Counted from the first letter of the stretch, positions 1 to 8,770 are shown. The stretch: DNA of 64,000 nt from Lapillicoccus jejuensis (GCF_006715055.1 NZ_VFMN01000001.1:1860001-1924000); one strand, 5' to 3'. Translations and numbers: made by a program. The notes: a model not told the origin generated them from the sequence alone.

Positions 1-1
1 G

Positions 2-34
2 CGCTACCGCGACGAGGTCGTGGAGCGGGGCTGA
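2..34 (+). CDS. C-terminal end of a truncated gene
   Basis: The window opens inside a reading frame that ends RYRDEVVERG and then a TGA at 32-34. All ten codons end in G or C, as in real genes here. The rest of the gene lies outside the window, so the product cannot be named. It is followed by a separate promoter box for the next gene. Confidence 0.5.
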   Translation, partial: RYRDEVVERG

Positions 35-59
35 CCCCGCGCGGCGCCGGTCGCGTCGG

Positions 60-65
60 TAGGTT
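60..65 (+). promoter_or_regulatory. -10 box (TAGGTT) of a leaderless promoter
   Basis: TAGGTT lies 6 bases before the ATG at 72 and there is no Shine-Dalgarno sequence. The same spacing recurs at many starts in this window. Confidence 0.5.
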
Positions 66-71
66 CGGACC

Positions 72-521
72 ATGACCGGCACCGTGATCTCCGAGTCGAT
101 CGTCGTCGACGCCCCGCCGTCGGTGGTGTTCGCCATCCTCGCCGACCCGCGCCAGCACGCGCGGATCGACGGGTCCGGCACGGTGCAGGCCCTGCTCGAG
201 GGGCCGGAGCGGCTGAGCAAGGGGGCGACCTTCGGCGTGAGGATGCGCATCGGGGCGCCGTACACCATCAAGAACACCGTCGTGGAGTTCGACGAGGACC
301 GGCGGATCGCGTGGCGGCACTTCGCCGGTCACCGGTGGCGCTACGAGCTCGAGCCGGTCGGTGGGGGCACGCGGGTGACGGAGTCGTTCGACTACAGCCG
401 CTACAACGCGCTCGCCGCGAAGGTCATCGAGCTCGCCGGGTTCCCCGCCAAGAACCGGCAGGGCATCCACGAGACGCTGCCCAAGCTCAAGGCCGCCGCC
501 GAGTCCGACGCCCGCGGCTGA
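72..521 (+). CDS. SRPBCC family protein (polyketide cyclase/dehydrase-like)
   Basis: This is a 149-residue soluble protein with the START/SRPBCC layout: an opening beta strand (VISESIVVDAPPSVVFAILA), then the Arg/His-rich RQHARID segment, a central FGVRMRIG strand, and a C-terminal helix (LAAKVIELAGFPAKNRQGIH). The family forms a helix-grip fold that binds hydrophobic ligands, and many members have no known substrate. The length is typical of a single-domain member. The start is the ATG just after a TAGGTT box. It stands alone, convergent with the amylosucrase gene 13 bases downstream. The family call is firm; no ligand can be proposed. Confidence 0.85.
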   Translation: MTGTVISESIVVDAPPSVVFAILADPRQHARIDGSGTVQALLEGPERLSKGATFGVRMRIGAPYTIKNTVVEFDEDRRIAWRHFAGHRWRYELEPVGGGTRVTESFDYSRYNALAAKVIELAGFPAKNRQGIHETLPKLKAAAESDARG

Positions 522-534
522 CCCCGAGCGCCCG

Positions 535-2484
535 TCACCCCAGCGCGTCCGCCCCGACCAGCCACAGCGCGCCCCACGGCGGGACGACGACCGCTCCGTC
601 GACCCACTGCGGCCGCGCCCCGGTGAGCGCGTCGACCGGGTCCTCGAGACCCGCCTCGCGCACCCGCCACGACGCGTAGCCGGCGGCCTCGCCGCGCACG
701 TTGTAGAGCGCGAGCATCGGCCCGACCGGGTGCCGGCGCAGCAGCGCGAGCACGGCGGGGTCGTCGACGGGCAGCACCTGCGAGGCGACGGACGCGTGCA
801 GGTGCGGCAGCGACGCCCGCACCCGCGCGACGTGCGCGAGCGCCTCGAAGACCCGGCCTTCAGCCGTCGTGCGGTCGTGCCGCCCCTGCGCCCGCTCCCA
901 GTCCAGCCGCGGCCGGTGCGCCCACCGGTTGTCGTCCTCGTGTCCCGGCTCGTCGGCCCAGGCCGGGTCGTCGACCATGGCCAGCTCGTCGCCGCTCCAC
1001 ACGACGGGGATGCCGCCGAAGCCCGCGACCACCGTGTGCGCGAGGACGGTCCGCGCCACCGCCGCCTCGACCGCGGCCCGGTCGCGCCCGGCCGTCTCCA
1101 GCCCGGTGAGCGTCGCCGCCGTCCCGCTGATCCGCCGGTCGCCGGTCACCGGGTTCTCCTGGAAGACCAGCCCCCGCGCCGGGGACCCGGGGAACGCGCC
1201 GGAGTACCAGTCGGACAGGAACCGCCGGTGCGCCCACCCGTCGAGCCCCACGGCCGCCGCGTCGGCGTCGTCGATCGCCCACCCGATGTCGTCGTGGCAC
1301 CGGGCGTAGGTGATCCACGTCGACGTCGTCGGCGCCGGCGGCAGCTGCCCGATCGCGTGCGCGGTGAGCCGCACGTCGCCGGTGGCGAGCATCGACCAGA
1401 CCTGCACCATGAGGCTGTTGTGGTACGCCAGGTCGCTGACCTTCCCGGCGTGCGTGCCCGTGCCGAGGTAGGCCAGCAGGTCGCGCGGCGCGACGATCGC
1501 CTCGGCCTTGAACGCGACGGCCGGGCACGCCAGGCGGGTCACGGTCCGCAGCACCTGGGTGATGTCGTGGACCTCGGGCTCGTTCTGGCAGGTCGTGCCC
1601 ATCCGCTTCCACATGAAGGCGATGGCGTCGAGGCGCAGCACCTCCACCCCGGTGTTGGCCAGGTCGAGGACGACCCCGGCGTACTCCGCGAGCACCGCCG
1701 GGTTGGCCCAGTCGACGTCCCACTGCCAGGCGTTGAACGTCGTCCAGACCCACCCCTGCAGGTCCTCGTCCCAGGTGAAGTTGCCCGGCGCGAAGTCGGG
1801 GAAGACCTCGGGCAGCGTGCGCTCGTAGGCGTCCGGCAGCGTCCGGTCGGGGAAGACGTGGAAGTAGTCGCGGTGGGCCGCGTCGCCCGCCCGGGCCGCG
1901 GCCGCCCACGGGTGCTCGCGCGCGACGTGGTTGAGGACGAGGTCGAGCACGAGGCTCATCCCCTCGTGGCGCAGCGTCGTCGCGAGATCACGCAGGTCCT
2001 CCATCGTCCCGAGGTCGGGGCGCACCCGGGTGTAGTCGGCGACGGCGTACCCCCCGTCGTTGTCGCCGTCGCGCGGCAGCAGCAGCGGCATGAGGTGCAG
2101 GTAGGTCACGCCCAGCTCGCGCAGGTAGGGCAGCCGTTCGCCGACCCCGGCGAGGGTGCCGGCGAAGCGGTCGGCGTACGTCGCGTAGCCGAACATCCGC
2201 GGCGACTGGAGCCAGTCCGGCTCGAGCAGGCGGCGCTCGTCGAGCTCGTGCAGCTCGACGTCGCGCTGCCCGTACGCCGTCGCGGCGCGCCGCAGGAGGT
2301 CGAGCGCCAGCTCGTCGGCCCGCTCGGCGCCGTACAACCGGCGCAGCGGCTCGACGAGGTCGGGCCACCAGCGCTCGACGCGGAGGGTGAAGGTGCGCCG
2401 CCGATGCGCCGGGAGCCCCGCGAGAGCCTCGCGGACGACGTCGTGGGCGCGGGGGGCGGGGGCCGGCACTGGCATGGGGGACAT
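535..2484 (-). CDS. Amylosucrase-like GH13 sucrose glucosyltransferase/hydrolase
   Basis: GH13 enzyme of about 649 residues. The N-terminal helical domain (about 1-90) is followed by a (beta/alpha)8 barrel. The nucleophile motif LRLDAIAFMWKRMGTTC, near residue 285, is characteristic of amylosucrase (GH13_4), and the acid/base is the Glu in AFKAEAIVAP near residue 328. YARCHDDIGWA is the third catalytic Asp region. Amylosucrase builds alpha-1,4-glucan from sucrose and releases fructose; close relatives only hydrolyse sucrose, and the sequence does not separate these. There is no signal peptide, so it is cytoplasmic. Starts at GTG 2496, ATG 2484 and ATG 2475 are all possible; 2484 is chosen. 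No transporter or fructokinase gene is adjacent. Confidence 0.85.
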   Translation of the reverse strand: MSPMPVPAPAPRAHDVVREALAGLPAHRRRTFTLRVERWWPDLVEPLRRLYGAERADELALDLLRRAATAYGQRDVELHELDERRLLEPDWLQSPRMFGYATYADRFAGTLAGVGERLPYLRELGVTYLHLMPLLLPRDGDNDGGYAVADYTRVRPDLGTMEDLRDLATTLRHEGMSLVLDLVLNHVAREHPWAAAARAGDAAHRDYFHVFPDRTLPDAYERTLPEVFPDFAPGNFTWDEDLQGWVWTTFNAWQWDVDWANPAVLAEYAGVVLDLANTGVEVLRLDAIAFMWKRMGTTCQNEPEVHDITQVLRTVTRLACPAVAFKAEAIVAPRDLLAYLGTGTHAGKVSDLAYHNSLMVQVWSMLATGDVRLTAHAIGQLPPAPTTSTWITYARCHDDIGWAIDDADAAAVGLDGWAHRRFLSDWYSGAFPGSPARGLVFQENPVTGDRRISGTAATLTGLETAGRDRAAVEAAVARTVLAHTVVAGFGGIPVVWSGDELAMVDDPAWADEPGHEDDNRWAHRPRLDWERAQGRHDRTTAEGRVFEALAHVARVRASLPHLHASVASQVLPVDDPAVLALLRRHPVGPMLALYNVRGEAAGYASWRVREAGLEDPVDALTGARPQWVDGAVVVPPWGALWLVGADALG

Positions 2485-2585
2485 CCTGCCCAACACCGGC
2501 CGCCCGGGGCGAGGCGGGGTGTAAACGTTCTCGCATGGTGGAGGATCGAGCCGATCGACCGGTGCCCGGCGGGGTCGCGGCTCCG

Positions 2586-2591
2586 TACGCT
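2586..2591 (+). promoter_or_regulatory. -10 box (TACGCT) of a leaderless promoter
   Basis: TACGCT is 6 bases before the ATG at 2598. This fixes the TPR gene start there rather than at an upstream in-frame ATG. Confidence 0.5.
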
Positions 2592-2597
2592 CGGGGC

Positions 2598-3629
2598 ATG
2601 ACCCGGGAGGCCGACGCGCAGGCGCAGCGCGCGGGCACCCTCAACGACATGGGCCGCCACGCCGAGGCCCTCGCCGTCGTCGGGCCCGCCCTGCTCGACC
2701 ACCCGGGCCACGTCGAGCTGCTCGTCCAGGCGGCCCTCGCGCTCGACGCGACCGGTCAGTGGGCGGACGCCGTCGCCCACGGCCGGGAGGCGGTGCGGCT
2801 CAGCCCCGACGACGTGCGAGCCTGGCGCCTGCTCGCCCACGTGCTCACGCGCACGGGCGCCCTCGACGAGGCGCACGCGGCGGCCCGCGCCGCCCTCGCG
2901 CTCGCACCGCACGACCCGTTCTCGCTGCTGGCCCTCTCGCAGGTCGAGACCGCCCGGGGCCGGCGGGCGACGGCGGTCGAGGCGGCCGAGGGCGCCCTCG
3001 GTCTCGCCCCCGGTCTCGACGCCGCCCACCTGCAGCTGGCCACGGCCCTCACCACCGGCCGCCGCCGGCCCTCCGGGCGGACGCAGCGCCGGGCCGAGCA
3101 GCACGTCCGCGAGGTCCTGCGCGACCACCCGCACGACCCCCAGGTGCTCGCCGAGCTGGCCCGGGTGCAGGCGCTGCGCCGGTTCCGGATGGGTGTCCCC
3201 GACCTGGCCCTCGGCCGGCCCCGTCGACCCCGGGTGCCGGACGCCGACCGGCACCGTCCACCTCTCCCCACCGGGCCCGCGCGGCCGTCGACCGGTCACC
3301 GTCTCGTCGGGCTGGCCCACGCGCTGGCCCTCCTCGCGCTCGTCGGGCTCTCGAGCCCCGGGCTCGCGACGGGGCGCACGGGGGTCGGCCTGGCCATCGG
3401 GTCGGCGTCGGTCGCGGGCCTGCTCGCGGGGCTGGCCGCCGGGCGACCGAGGACCGACGGCGGGATCGGCCCGGACGTCGCCACCGTCCTCGTCGGGGTC
3501 GACGTCCTCGCGCTGACCGCGGCGGCCCTGCTCTCGCCGGGCCCGGCCCCGACGGTGCTGCTCGGGCTCCCGATGCTCGCGGGCCTGCTCCTCACGTTCA
3601 TCGAGGGCCGGGTCCGCCGACCCGGGTGA
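2598..3629 (+). CDS. TPR-repeat membrane protein, first gene of a TPR/AAA+ module
   Basis: 343 residues. Residues 1 to about 210 are helical TPR repeats (GRHAEALAVVGPALLDHPGH, GQWADAVAHGREAVRLSPDD, GALDEAHAAARAALALAPHD). A proline/arginine-rich linker follows, then a hydrophobic C-terminal third with about four membrane segments. TPR repeats bind partner proteins, and the tail would anchor this to the membrane. The gene lies 32 bases before a AAA+ ATPase gene that itself starts with TPR-like helices, and the third gene of the group is again TPR plus membrane segments. No specific function is known to me; a membrane-associated adaptor for the ATPase is an inference from the arrangement. Confidence 0.75.
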   Translation: MTREADAQAQRAGTLNDMGRHAEALAVVGPALLDHPGHVELLVQAALALDATGQWADAVAHGREAVRLSPDDVRAWRLLAHVLTRTGALDEAHAAARAALALAPHDPFSLLALSQVETARGRRATAVEAAEGALGLAPGLDAAHLQLATALTTGRRRPSGRTQRRAEQHVREVLRDHPHDPQVLAELARVQALRRFRMGVPDLALGRPRRPRVPDADRHRPPLPTGPARPSTGHRLVGLAHALALLALVGLSSPGLATGRTGVGLAIGSASVAGLLAGLAAGRPRTDGGIGPDVATVLVGVDVLALTAAALLSPGPAPTVLLGLPMLAGLLLTFIEGRVRRPG

Positions 3630-3648
3630 TCAGGGGCCCGCGGTGGCC

Positions 3649-3654
3649 TAACCT
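3649..3654 (+). promoter_or_regulatory. -10 box (TAACCT) of a leaderless promoter
   Basis: TAACCT stands 7 bases before the ATG at 3662. The AAA+ gene may therefore have its own promoter within the module. Confidence 0.45.
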
Positions 3655-3661
3655 GTGCGCC

Positions 3662-4981
3662 ATGGGCAGCCCCCTCGTCGAGTCGCTCACCCGCGCCGTC
3701 GAGGCCGCCCCGGGCGACGTCCCGCTGCGGCTGCACCTCGCCGAGCTGCTCCTCGCCGAGGGGCAGCAGGACGCGGCCGTCGGCCACTGCGCCGTCGCCC
3801 TGCAGCACGACCCGGCGAACGGACCCGCCCGCGTGCTCATGGCCCGCGCCATGGGCGTCGGCCCGCTGCCCGCCGCCGCCCCCGCCGCCCCCGAGCCGAC
3901 CGAGCCGACCGAGCCGACCGAGCCGCGTACGGAGCCCCGTACGGAGTCGTCCGAGGCGACCACCCACGAGGAGCCGCCGACGGTCTCCGCGGACCGCTCG
4001 GCCTTCGACTGGCGACTGGCCGAGTCCGACGTCGCCGACGTCGCACCGGAGCCGATGTTCCTCGCGCACGCCGACGGGGAGCAGGAGGAGACCGACGTCG
4101 CCGCCTTCGACGTCGAGCGGAGCACCGTCACGCTGGCCGACGTCGGCGGGATGACGCAGGTCAAGGAGCGGCTGACCGCCGCGTTCCTCGCGCCGATGCG
4201 CAACCCGGAGCTGCGCCGGCTCTACGGGAAGAGCCTGCGCGGCGGGATGCTGCTCTACGGCCCGCCGGGCTGCGGCAAGACCTTCATCGGGCGCGCGGTC
4301 GCGGGCGAGATGGGGGCGCACTTCATCAGCGTCGGGCTGGCCGACGTCCTCGACATGTACATCGGGACGAGCGAGCGCAACGTCGCGGACCTGTTCCGCC
4401 TCGCGCGCGAGAAGGCGCCGGTGGTGCTGTTCCTCGACGAGATCGACGCGCTCGGGCAGAAGCGCAGCCTCACCCGCAACAGCGGCATGCGCACCACCGT
4501 CAACCAGCTGCTCACCGAGCTCGACGGCGTCTCCGGGCAGAACGAGGGCGTCTTCGTCATCGGCGCGACGAACCAGCCGTGGGACGTCGACCCGGCGCTG
4601 CGCCGCCCGGGGCGCCTGGACCGGATGCTGCTCGTGCTGCCCCCGGACAGGGAGGCGCGCGAGGCGATCTTCCGCCACCACCTCGCCCACCGGCCGGTCG
4701 AGGGCATCGACCTGCGCGGGCTGGCCAAGCGCACCGACGGCTTCTCGGGCGCCGACATCGCGCACGTCTGCGAGACGGCGAGCGAGAAGGCGCTGCTCGA
4801 CGGGGTCCGCACCGGGACGGTCCGGATGATCGGGATGCGCGACCTCGACGCCGCCCTCGCCGAGGTGCGCCCGTCGACGGGCGCGTGGTTCGACAGCGCC
4901 CGCAACGTCGTCCAGTTCGCCAACGAGGACGGCACGTACGACGAGCTGCGCTCCTGGATGAAGCAGCACCGCCGGCTGTGA
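3662..4981 (+). CDS. AAA+ ATPase (CDC48/FtsH-type module) with N-terminal TPR-like helices
   Basis: 439 residues. Residues 1-60 resemble a TPR pair (LHLAELLLAEGQQDAAVGHC). Residues 75-130 are a linker built on three TEP repeats followed by RTEPRTES. Then comes one classical AAA module: Walker A GPPGCGKT near 200, Walker B VLFLDEIDAL near 256, and a second region of homology (LRRPGRLDR) with its arginine fingers near 313-316. Such single-module ATPases remodel or unfold protein complexes as hexamers. No protease, transmembrane or bromodomain segment is present. It sits between two TPR-membrane genes and overlaps the next by 4 bases. The substrate is unknown; a Vps4/SpoVK-like chaperone role is inferred. 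Confidence 0.85.
   Translation: MGSPLVESLTRAVEAAPGDVPLRLHLAELLLAEGQQDAAVGHCAVALQHDPANGPARVLMARAMGVGPLPAAAPAAPEPTEPTEPTEPRTEPRTESSEATTHEEPPTVSADRSAFDWRLAESDVADVAPEPMFLAHADGEQEETDVAAFDVERSTVTLADVGGMTQVKERLTAAFLAPMRNPELRRLYGKSLRGGMLLYGPPGCGKTFIGRAVAGEMGAHFISVGLADVLDMYIGTSERNVADLFRLAREKAPVVLFLDEIDALGQKRSLTRNSGMRTTVNQLLTELDGVSGQNEGVFVIGATNQPWDVDPALRRPGRLDRMLLVLPPDREAREAIFRHHLAHRPVEGIDLRGLAKRTDGFSGADIAHVCETASEKALLDGVRTGTVRMIGMRDLDAALAEVRPSTGAWFDSARNVVQFANEDGTYDELRSWMKQHRRL
3893..3925 (+). repeat. 9-bp tandem repeat inside the AAA+ gene
   Basis: GAGCCGACC repeats three times plus a partial unit, encoding EPT repeats in the linker. Two CGTACGGAG words follow directly (3926-3946). It is an in-frame low-complexity linker. 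Confidence 0.8.
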
Positions 4982-6111
4982 GCGACCCCGGCTCCGCGGG
5001 CGGCCCGGGTCCGGCGGCCACGGCCGCCGCCGAGGGTCGGGCCCGGCACCTCATCGCAATGCGCCGCCCGGACGACGCGCTCGCCGTGCTCGGACCGGCC
5101 ATCGCGGCCGCCCCCGACCAGGCGCGGCTGCTCGGCCTCGCCGCGCACGCGCACCTCGTGCGGGCGGACGTGCGCGACGACGCGGGGGACCCGGTGGGGT
5201 CCCGGCGCGACTACGAGCTGGGCGCCGACCTGGCCCGGCGCGCCGCCGCCGCCGACCCGCACGACGAGTGGGGGCACCGGCTGCTGTCGATCGCCCTGGT
5301 CGGGCTCCGCAGCCCGTACGACGCCGCGCACGCGGCCGACAGGGCGGTGCGCCTCGAGCCGTTCTCCTACCTCACGCACCTGCAGTACGCCCGGGCGCTG
5401 GCGGCCGTGGGTTCGCCCGAGGCGCACGAGCGTGCGTGGGCCGCCGGGCGTCGGGCGGCCGAGCTGGCGCCCCAGGAGCCCGCGGTGCACCTGCTCATGG
5501 CGCAGCTGGCGCACCCCACGAGCGGCTCCAGCCCGCAGGGGCTCGCCGTCGCCGAGCAGGCGCTGCGGCGCACCCTCGAGCTCGACCCGGGCAACTCGTC
5601 GGCCCTCAACGACCTGGCCCGGATCCAGCTGCGCCGCCGGCGTGGCGTCGCCGCGATCACCGGGTTCGTCCACGCGCTGCGGGTCGACCCGCGCAACGGC
5701 GCCGCCCGGCACAACCTCGGCGTCGTCCTCGCCGGGTGGCTGCGACCGGCGCACTGGACCGTCCTCGCGGCGGTCTGGGTGGCCCTGCTCGGGCAGGGGG
5801 CGCAGCCGGCCCCGACCGGGCCGTGGGTGGTGCGCTCGCTGTGCGCGCTCGTCGTCGTCGCCGTGGTGGTCGTCGTGGGGCTCCGGCTGCGGCGGGCGGT
5901 CCCGGGGCAGGTGGGCGCGGTGCTGCGCCAGCTGCCCGTCGTCTCGCGGTGGGCGGCGGCCTGGGCCTGGTGCCTCGCCGTCTCGGTGGCCGGGCTCGTC
6001 GTCTCGGGACTGGTCCCCCTCGAGGTGGGCACCCTCGGAGTCGGCGTGGCCTTCGTCGCCGTGCACCTCGGCACCGTCTGCAGCTGGGTGTGGGCCGCCC
6101 GCTCGCGCTGA
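4978..6111 (+). CDS. TPR-repeat membrane protein, third gene of the TPR/AAA+ module
   Basis: 377 residues. The GTG start overlaps the TGA of the AAA+ gene (GTGA), so translation is probably coupled. The first two thirds are TPR-like helices (RPDDALAVLGPAIAAAPDQ, PYDAAHAADRAVRLEPFS, LAVAEQALRRTLELDPGN, ITGFVHALRVDPRNGAA). The last third has about four membrane segments (WTVLAAVWVALLG, LCALVVVAVVVVVGL, WCLAVSVAGLVVSGL, VGVAFVAVHLGTVCSWVW). It resembles the first gene of the module in design. It may anchor or deliver substrate to the ATPase, which is an inference from gene order only. Confidence 0.75.
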   Translation: MSDPGSAGGPGPAATAAAEGRARHLIAMRRPDDALAVLGPAIAAAPDQARLLGLAAHAHLVRADVRDDAGDPVGSRRDYELGADLARRAAAADPHDEWGHRLLSIALVGLRSPYDAAHAADRAVRLEPFSYLTHLQYARALAAVGSPEAHERAWAAGRRAAELAPQEPAVHLLMAQLAHPTSGSSPQGLAVAEQALRRTLELDPGNSSALNDLARIQLRRRRGVAAITGFVHALRVDPRNGAARHNLGVVLAGWLRPAHWTVLAAVWVALLGQGAQPAPTGPWVVRSLCALVVVAVVVVVGLRLRRAVPGQVGAVLRQLPVVSRWAAAWAWCLAVSVAGLVVSGLVPLEVGTLGVGVAFVAVHLGTVCSWVWAARSR

Positions 6112-6116
6112 CCCCC

Positions 6117-6160
6117 GCGTCCGCACCTGTGCGGCACCGGTGCCTCCTTGCTGCGGACGC
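6117..6160. repeat. 44-nt hairpin element, variant copy
   Basis: The arms GCGTCCGCA (6117-6125) and TGCGGACGC (6152-6160) form a hairpin exactly 44 bases long, six bases after the TPR gene. It is related to the elements at 7010, 58615, 60847 and 60910 and may act as a terminator, though no T run follows. Confidence 0.65.
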
Positions 6161-6194
6161 ATCGGGGAGGGAAGGGGGCGTCGGTGCGCCGACC

Positions 6195-6200
6195 TAGAGT
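6195..6200 (+). promoter_or_regulatory. -10 box (TAGAGT) of a leaderless promoter
   Basis: TAGAGT is 6 bases before the ATG at 6207. Confidence 0.5.
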
Positions 6201-6206
6201 GGGCGC

Positions 6207-7010
6207 ATGGCCACCCTCCACGTCGGCGGACACGTCGAGCAGGACGACCCGGTCGCCGAGGCGCAGGCCCGCGGCGCGACGCTCAGCCAGTTCTTCCTCG
6301 GCGACCCGCAGTCCTACAAGGGGCCGGTGATCCGCTACGAGGCGGGTGCCGCCGCGCTCAAGGCGGCCGCGGAGGCGGCGGGAATCGACCTGTACGTCCA
6401 CGCGCCGTACCCCATCAACGTCGCCAGCCTCAACAACCGGATCCGCATCCCCGGCCGCAAGCTCCTCCAGCAGCACCTGCTCGCGGCGGCCGAGATCGGC
6501 GCCAAGGGGGTCGTCGTCCACGGCGGCCACCTGGGCACCGACGAGGACGCGGCCAAGGGGTTCGACAACTGGCGCAAGTGCATCGAGGGCCTCGAGATGC
6601 CTGTGCCGCTGCTCATCGAGAACACCGCGGGCGGCGACAACGCGATGGCCCGCCGGCTCGAGGCGATCGCGCGGCTGTGGGACGCCATCGGGCAGGCCGA
6701 GGGCGGGGACACCGTCGGGTTCTGCCTCGACACCTGCCACGCACACGCCGGCGGCAACGAGCTCGAGACCGTCGTCGACAAGGTCCGCGGCATCACCGGC
6801 CGCATCGACCTCGTGCACTGCAACGACTCGCGCGACGAGTTCGACTCCGGCGCCGACCGGCACACCAACCTCGGCTCGGGCCACATCGACGGCGCCGACC
6901 TCGCCCACGTCGTCCGCGAGGCGTCCGCTCCCGTCGTCGTCGAGACGCCCGGCGGCGTGCAGGGCCAGACCGACGACATCGACTGGCTGCGCGAGCAGGT
7001 CGGGTCCTAG
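6207..7010 (+). CDS. nfo: Deoxyribonuclease IV / endonuclease IV-like AP endonuclease
   Basis: 267 residues forming a TIM barrel of the endonuclease IV family. The metal-ligand motifs are present: [59 protein letters not shown] and VVETPGG. The family cleaves DNA 5' of abasic sites using three zinc ions during base excision repair. Length (usually 270-300) and motif order fit a complete enzyme. The start is fixed by a TAGAGT box 6 bases upstream. It is convergent with the oxidoreductase gene, with a 44-nt hairpin between them. Two exonuclease III-type genes also lie in this window, so AP-site repair is redundantly encoded. Confidence 0.88.
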   Translation: MATLHVGGHVEQDDPVAEAQARGATLSQFFLGDPQSYKGPVIRYEAGAAALKAAAEAAGIDLYVHAPYPINVASLNNRIRIPGRKLLQQHLLAAAEIGAKGVVVHGGHLGTDEDAAKGFDNWRKCIEGLEMPVPLLIENTAGGDNAMARRLEAIARLWDAIGQAEGGDTVGFCLDTCHAHAGGNELETVVDKVRGITGRIDLVHCNDSRDEFDSGADRHTNLGSGHIDGADLAHVVREASAPVVVETPGGVQGQTDDIDWLREQVGS

Positions 7011-7053
7011 CGTCCGAGGTCGCGGCGGTCGCCGCCGCCACCCTCTCGGACGC
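7010..7053. repeat. 44-nt hairpin element / bidirectional terminator candidate
   Basis: The arms GCGTCCGAG (7010-7018) and CTCGGACGC (7045-7053) have a second GGCGG/CCGCC pairing inside. The element starts on the last base of the nfo stop codon and lies between convergent genes. Confidence 0.75.
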
Positions 7054-7061
7054 AGCGCGGG

Positions 7062-8345
7062 TCAGAGCACGCCGAGACGGTCGAGCCGCTCGACCGTCCC
7101 GAGCCGGCGGGCCCGCTCGGCGGCGAACACCGTGCGGTGCGTCTCGAGCGAGACGTCGATGCCGGACCAGACCCCCGACCGGTCACCCGTCGCCACGGCG
7201 TGGACCACCGCGTCCATCAGCCCGCCGTCGCCGCCGCCGTGCCCACCACCGGCGGTCGCGTCGCCGAGCGACCCGACGTCGATGCGCTCGCGCCGACTCT
7301 CCCCGGGCAGCCCGCCGAACTCGACGACCTCGACCGTCCCCCCGTCGCACCGCACCTCGCCGTGGGTGCCGAAGATCCGCGTCTCGCGGTGGCCCGCCTC
7401 GGCGAACGCCGTCATCGTGAACGACGCCGTCGCCCCCGAGGCGTACTCGAGGGCGACGACCTGGTGGTCGACGACGTCGTTGTCGCAGTCGTAGACGCAC
7501 CGTCCCCACGGCCCGGTCGCGAGCGCCTCCTCGAGCGCCGCAGGCGTCACCTCGTCGACGACGGTCGAGACCGGCCACCCGGTCTCGCCCCGCGCGAGCA
7601 GCCCCCGGTAGAGCCGGGTCGCGGAGTACGGGCAGGTGTCCTGCAGGTCGCACGTGACGCACCGGTCCGACGCCCGGTCGGGCCGGTCCTTGGCCGTGAA
7701 GTGCTGCAGCGAGCCGAAGCTCGACACCGCGACCGCCGGCTCCCCGACGACGTGCTGGAGCCAGTCGACGTCGTGGCACGACTTCGCGAGCAGCATGAAC
7801 GCGCCGTCGTCCTCGCGCGCCCAGTGCCCGCGCACGAACGAGTGCGCCTGGTGCCACCACCCGACCGGTTCGAGGTGCTGCACGCTCATCACCCGCCCGA
7901 TCCGCCCCGACCGGACGACGTCGCGGACGACCTGCGTGTACGGCGTGTAGAGCAGCACGTGGCAGACGGCGACCAGGACCCCGGCGGCGTGCGCGGCCGC
8001 GGTGATCTCCCGGCACTCGGCCTCGGTCGGCGCCATCGGCTTCTCGAGCAGCAGGTGGTAGCCGGCCCCGGCGAGCGCGACCGCGGGGTCGCGGTGCTCG
8101 CGGTCGCGCGTCGCGACGACGACGAGGTCGGCGACCCGCGGGCCCTCGAGCAGCGCGCGCCAGTCGTCGTACCGCTGCCCGGCCGGCACCTCGTGCGCGT
8201 CGGCGAGCCGCTCGCGCCGTACGGCGTTCGGTTCGGCGACCGCGACGACCCGCGCCCGGTCGGGGTGGTCGGCTGCCCAGGCGGCGTAGGCGCTGCCCCG
8301 GTCGCCGGCCCCGACGACGGCGATCCGGACGGGGGAGGTGCTCAT
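7062..8345 (-). CDS. Gfo/Idh/MocA family oxidoreductase
   Basis: 427 residues. The N-terminal Rossmann fold (VRIAVVGAGDRGSAYAAWA) binds NAD(P). The family EKPMAP motif is at about residue 102, followed by the C-terminal alpha/beta substrate domain, which contains an unusual Cys cluster (RCVTCDLQDTCPYS) seen in a subset of the family. Members oxidise or reduce sugars, inositols or other polyols. The substrate cannot be told from the sequence. The start ATG follows a TAGCGT box on the minus strand. It stands alone between the nfo gene and the PadR operon. Confidence 0.85.
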   Translation of the reverse strand: MSTSPVRIAVVGAGDRGSAYAAWAADHPDRARVVAVAEPNAVRRERLADAHEVPAGQRYDDWRALLEGPRVADLVVVATRDREHRDPAVALAGAGYHLLLEKPMAPTEAECREITAAAHAAGVLVAVCHVLLYTPYTQVVRDVVRSGRIGRVMSVQHLEPVGWWHQAHSFVRGHWAREDDGAFMLLAKSCHDVDWLQHVVGEPAVAVSSFGSLQHFTAKDRPDRASDRCVTCDLQDTCPYSATRLYRGLLARGETGWPVSTVVDEVTPAALEEALATGPWGRCVYDCDNDVVDHQVVALEYASGATASFTMTAFAEAGHRETRIFGTHGEVRCDGGTVEVVEFGGLPGESRRERIDVGSLGDATAGGGHGGGDGGLMDAVVHAVATGDRSGVWSGIDVSLETHRTVFAAERARRLGTVERLDRLGVL

Positions 8346-8351
8346 CCGGTC

Positions 8352-8357
8352 ACGCTA
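8352..8357 (-). promoter_or_regulatory. -10 box (TAGCGT) of a leaderless promoter, minus strand
   Basis: On the minus strand TAGCGT ends 6 bases before the ATG whose first base is 8345. Confidence 0.5.
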
Positions 8358-8368
8358 GACCGGGCGGG

Positions 8369-8770
8369 TCACAGCAGCCCGCCGGTGGGGTCCAGCTGCG
8401 ACCCGAGCACGAGAAAGAGGGTGATCGCGGCGGCGGCCCCGAGCACCGCCGCCGCGAGCTGCCACGCCGTACGGCGTCGCGCCCGCCGACGCGCCGCCTC
8501 GACGAGGGAGTCGAAGCCGACCGCCGCCGGCAGGCCGTCCACCGTCCGGGCGGCGCGCTGGGCGCGCTCGCGCAGCCAGGCCTCCGGGTCGGGGGCGACC
8601 GCGAAGGCGCGCGGTCGCCCGAGCGCGTCACGGACGGCCGCCTGCAGGCAGCGCTCCGCCTCGGCGTCGTCGGCGGTCAGGGGTCGGACCTGGTCGAGCA
8701 GGGCGGCGTGCCGGTCCTCGTAGACCCGGCGCACCCGCTCGACGTCCGTGGTGCCCGTCGTGGTGGTCAT
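8369..8770 (-). CDS. Small membrane protein with a sigma-70 region 2-like N-terminus
   Basis: 133 residues; I cannot assign a family. Residues 20-70 (LTADDAEAERCLQAAVRDAL, then PEAWLRERAQRAAR) resemble region 2 of SigE-type ECF sigma factors, but no region 4 follows. Instead there is a basic stretch (RRRARRRTAW) and one membrane helix (LAAAVLGAAAAITLFLVLG), placing the N-terminus inside the cell. AGGGGAG precedes the ATG. It is the last gene of a PadR-led operon, 12 bases after the middle gene. It may be a decayed or repurposed sigma-like protein held at the membrane; this is a weak inference. Confidence 0.6.
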   Translation of the reverse strand: MTTTTGTTDVERVRRVYEDRHAALLDQVRPLTADDAEAERCLQAAVRDALGRPRAFAVAPDPEAWLRERAQRAARTVDGLPAAVGFDSLVEAARRRARRRTAWQLAAAVLGAAAAITLFLVLGSQLDPTGGLL

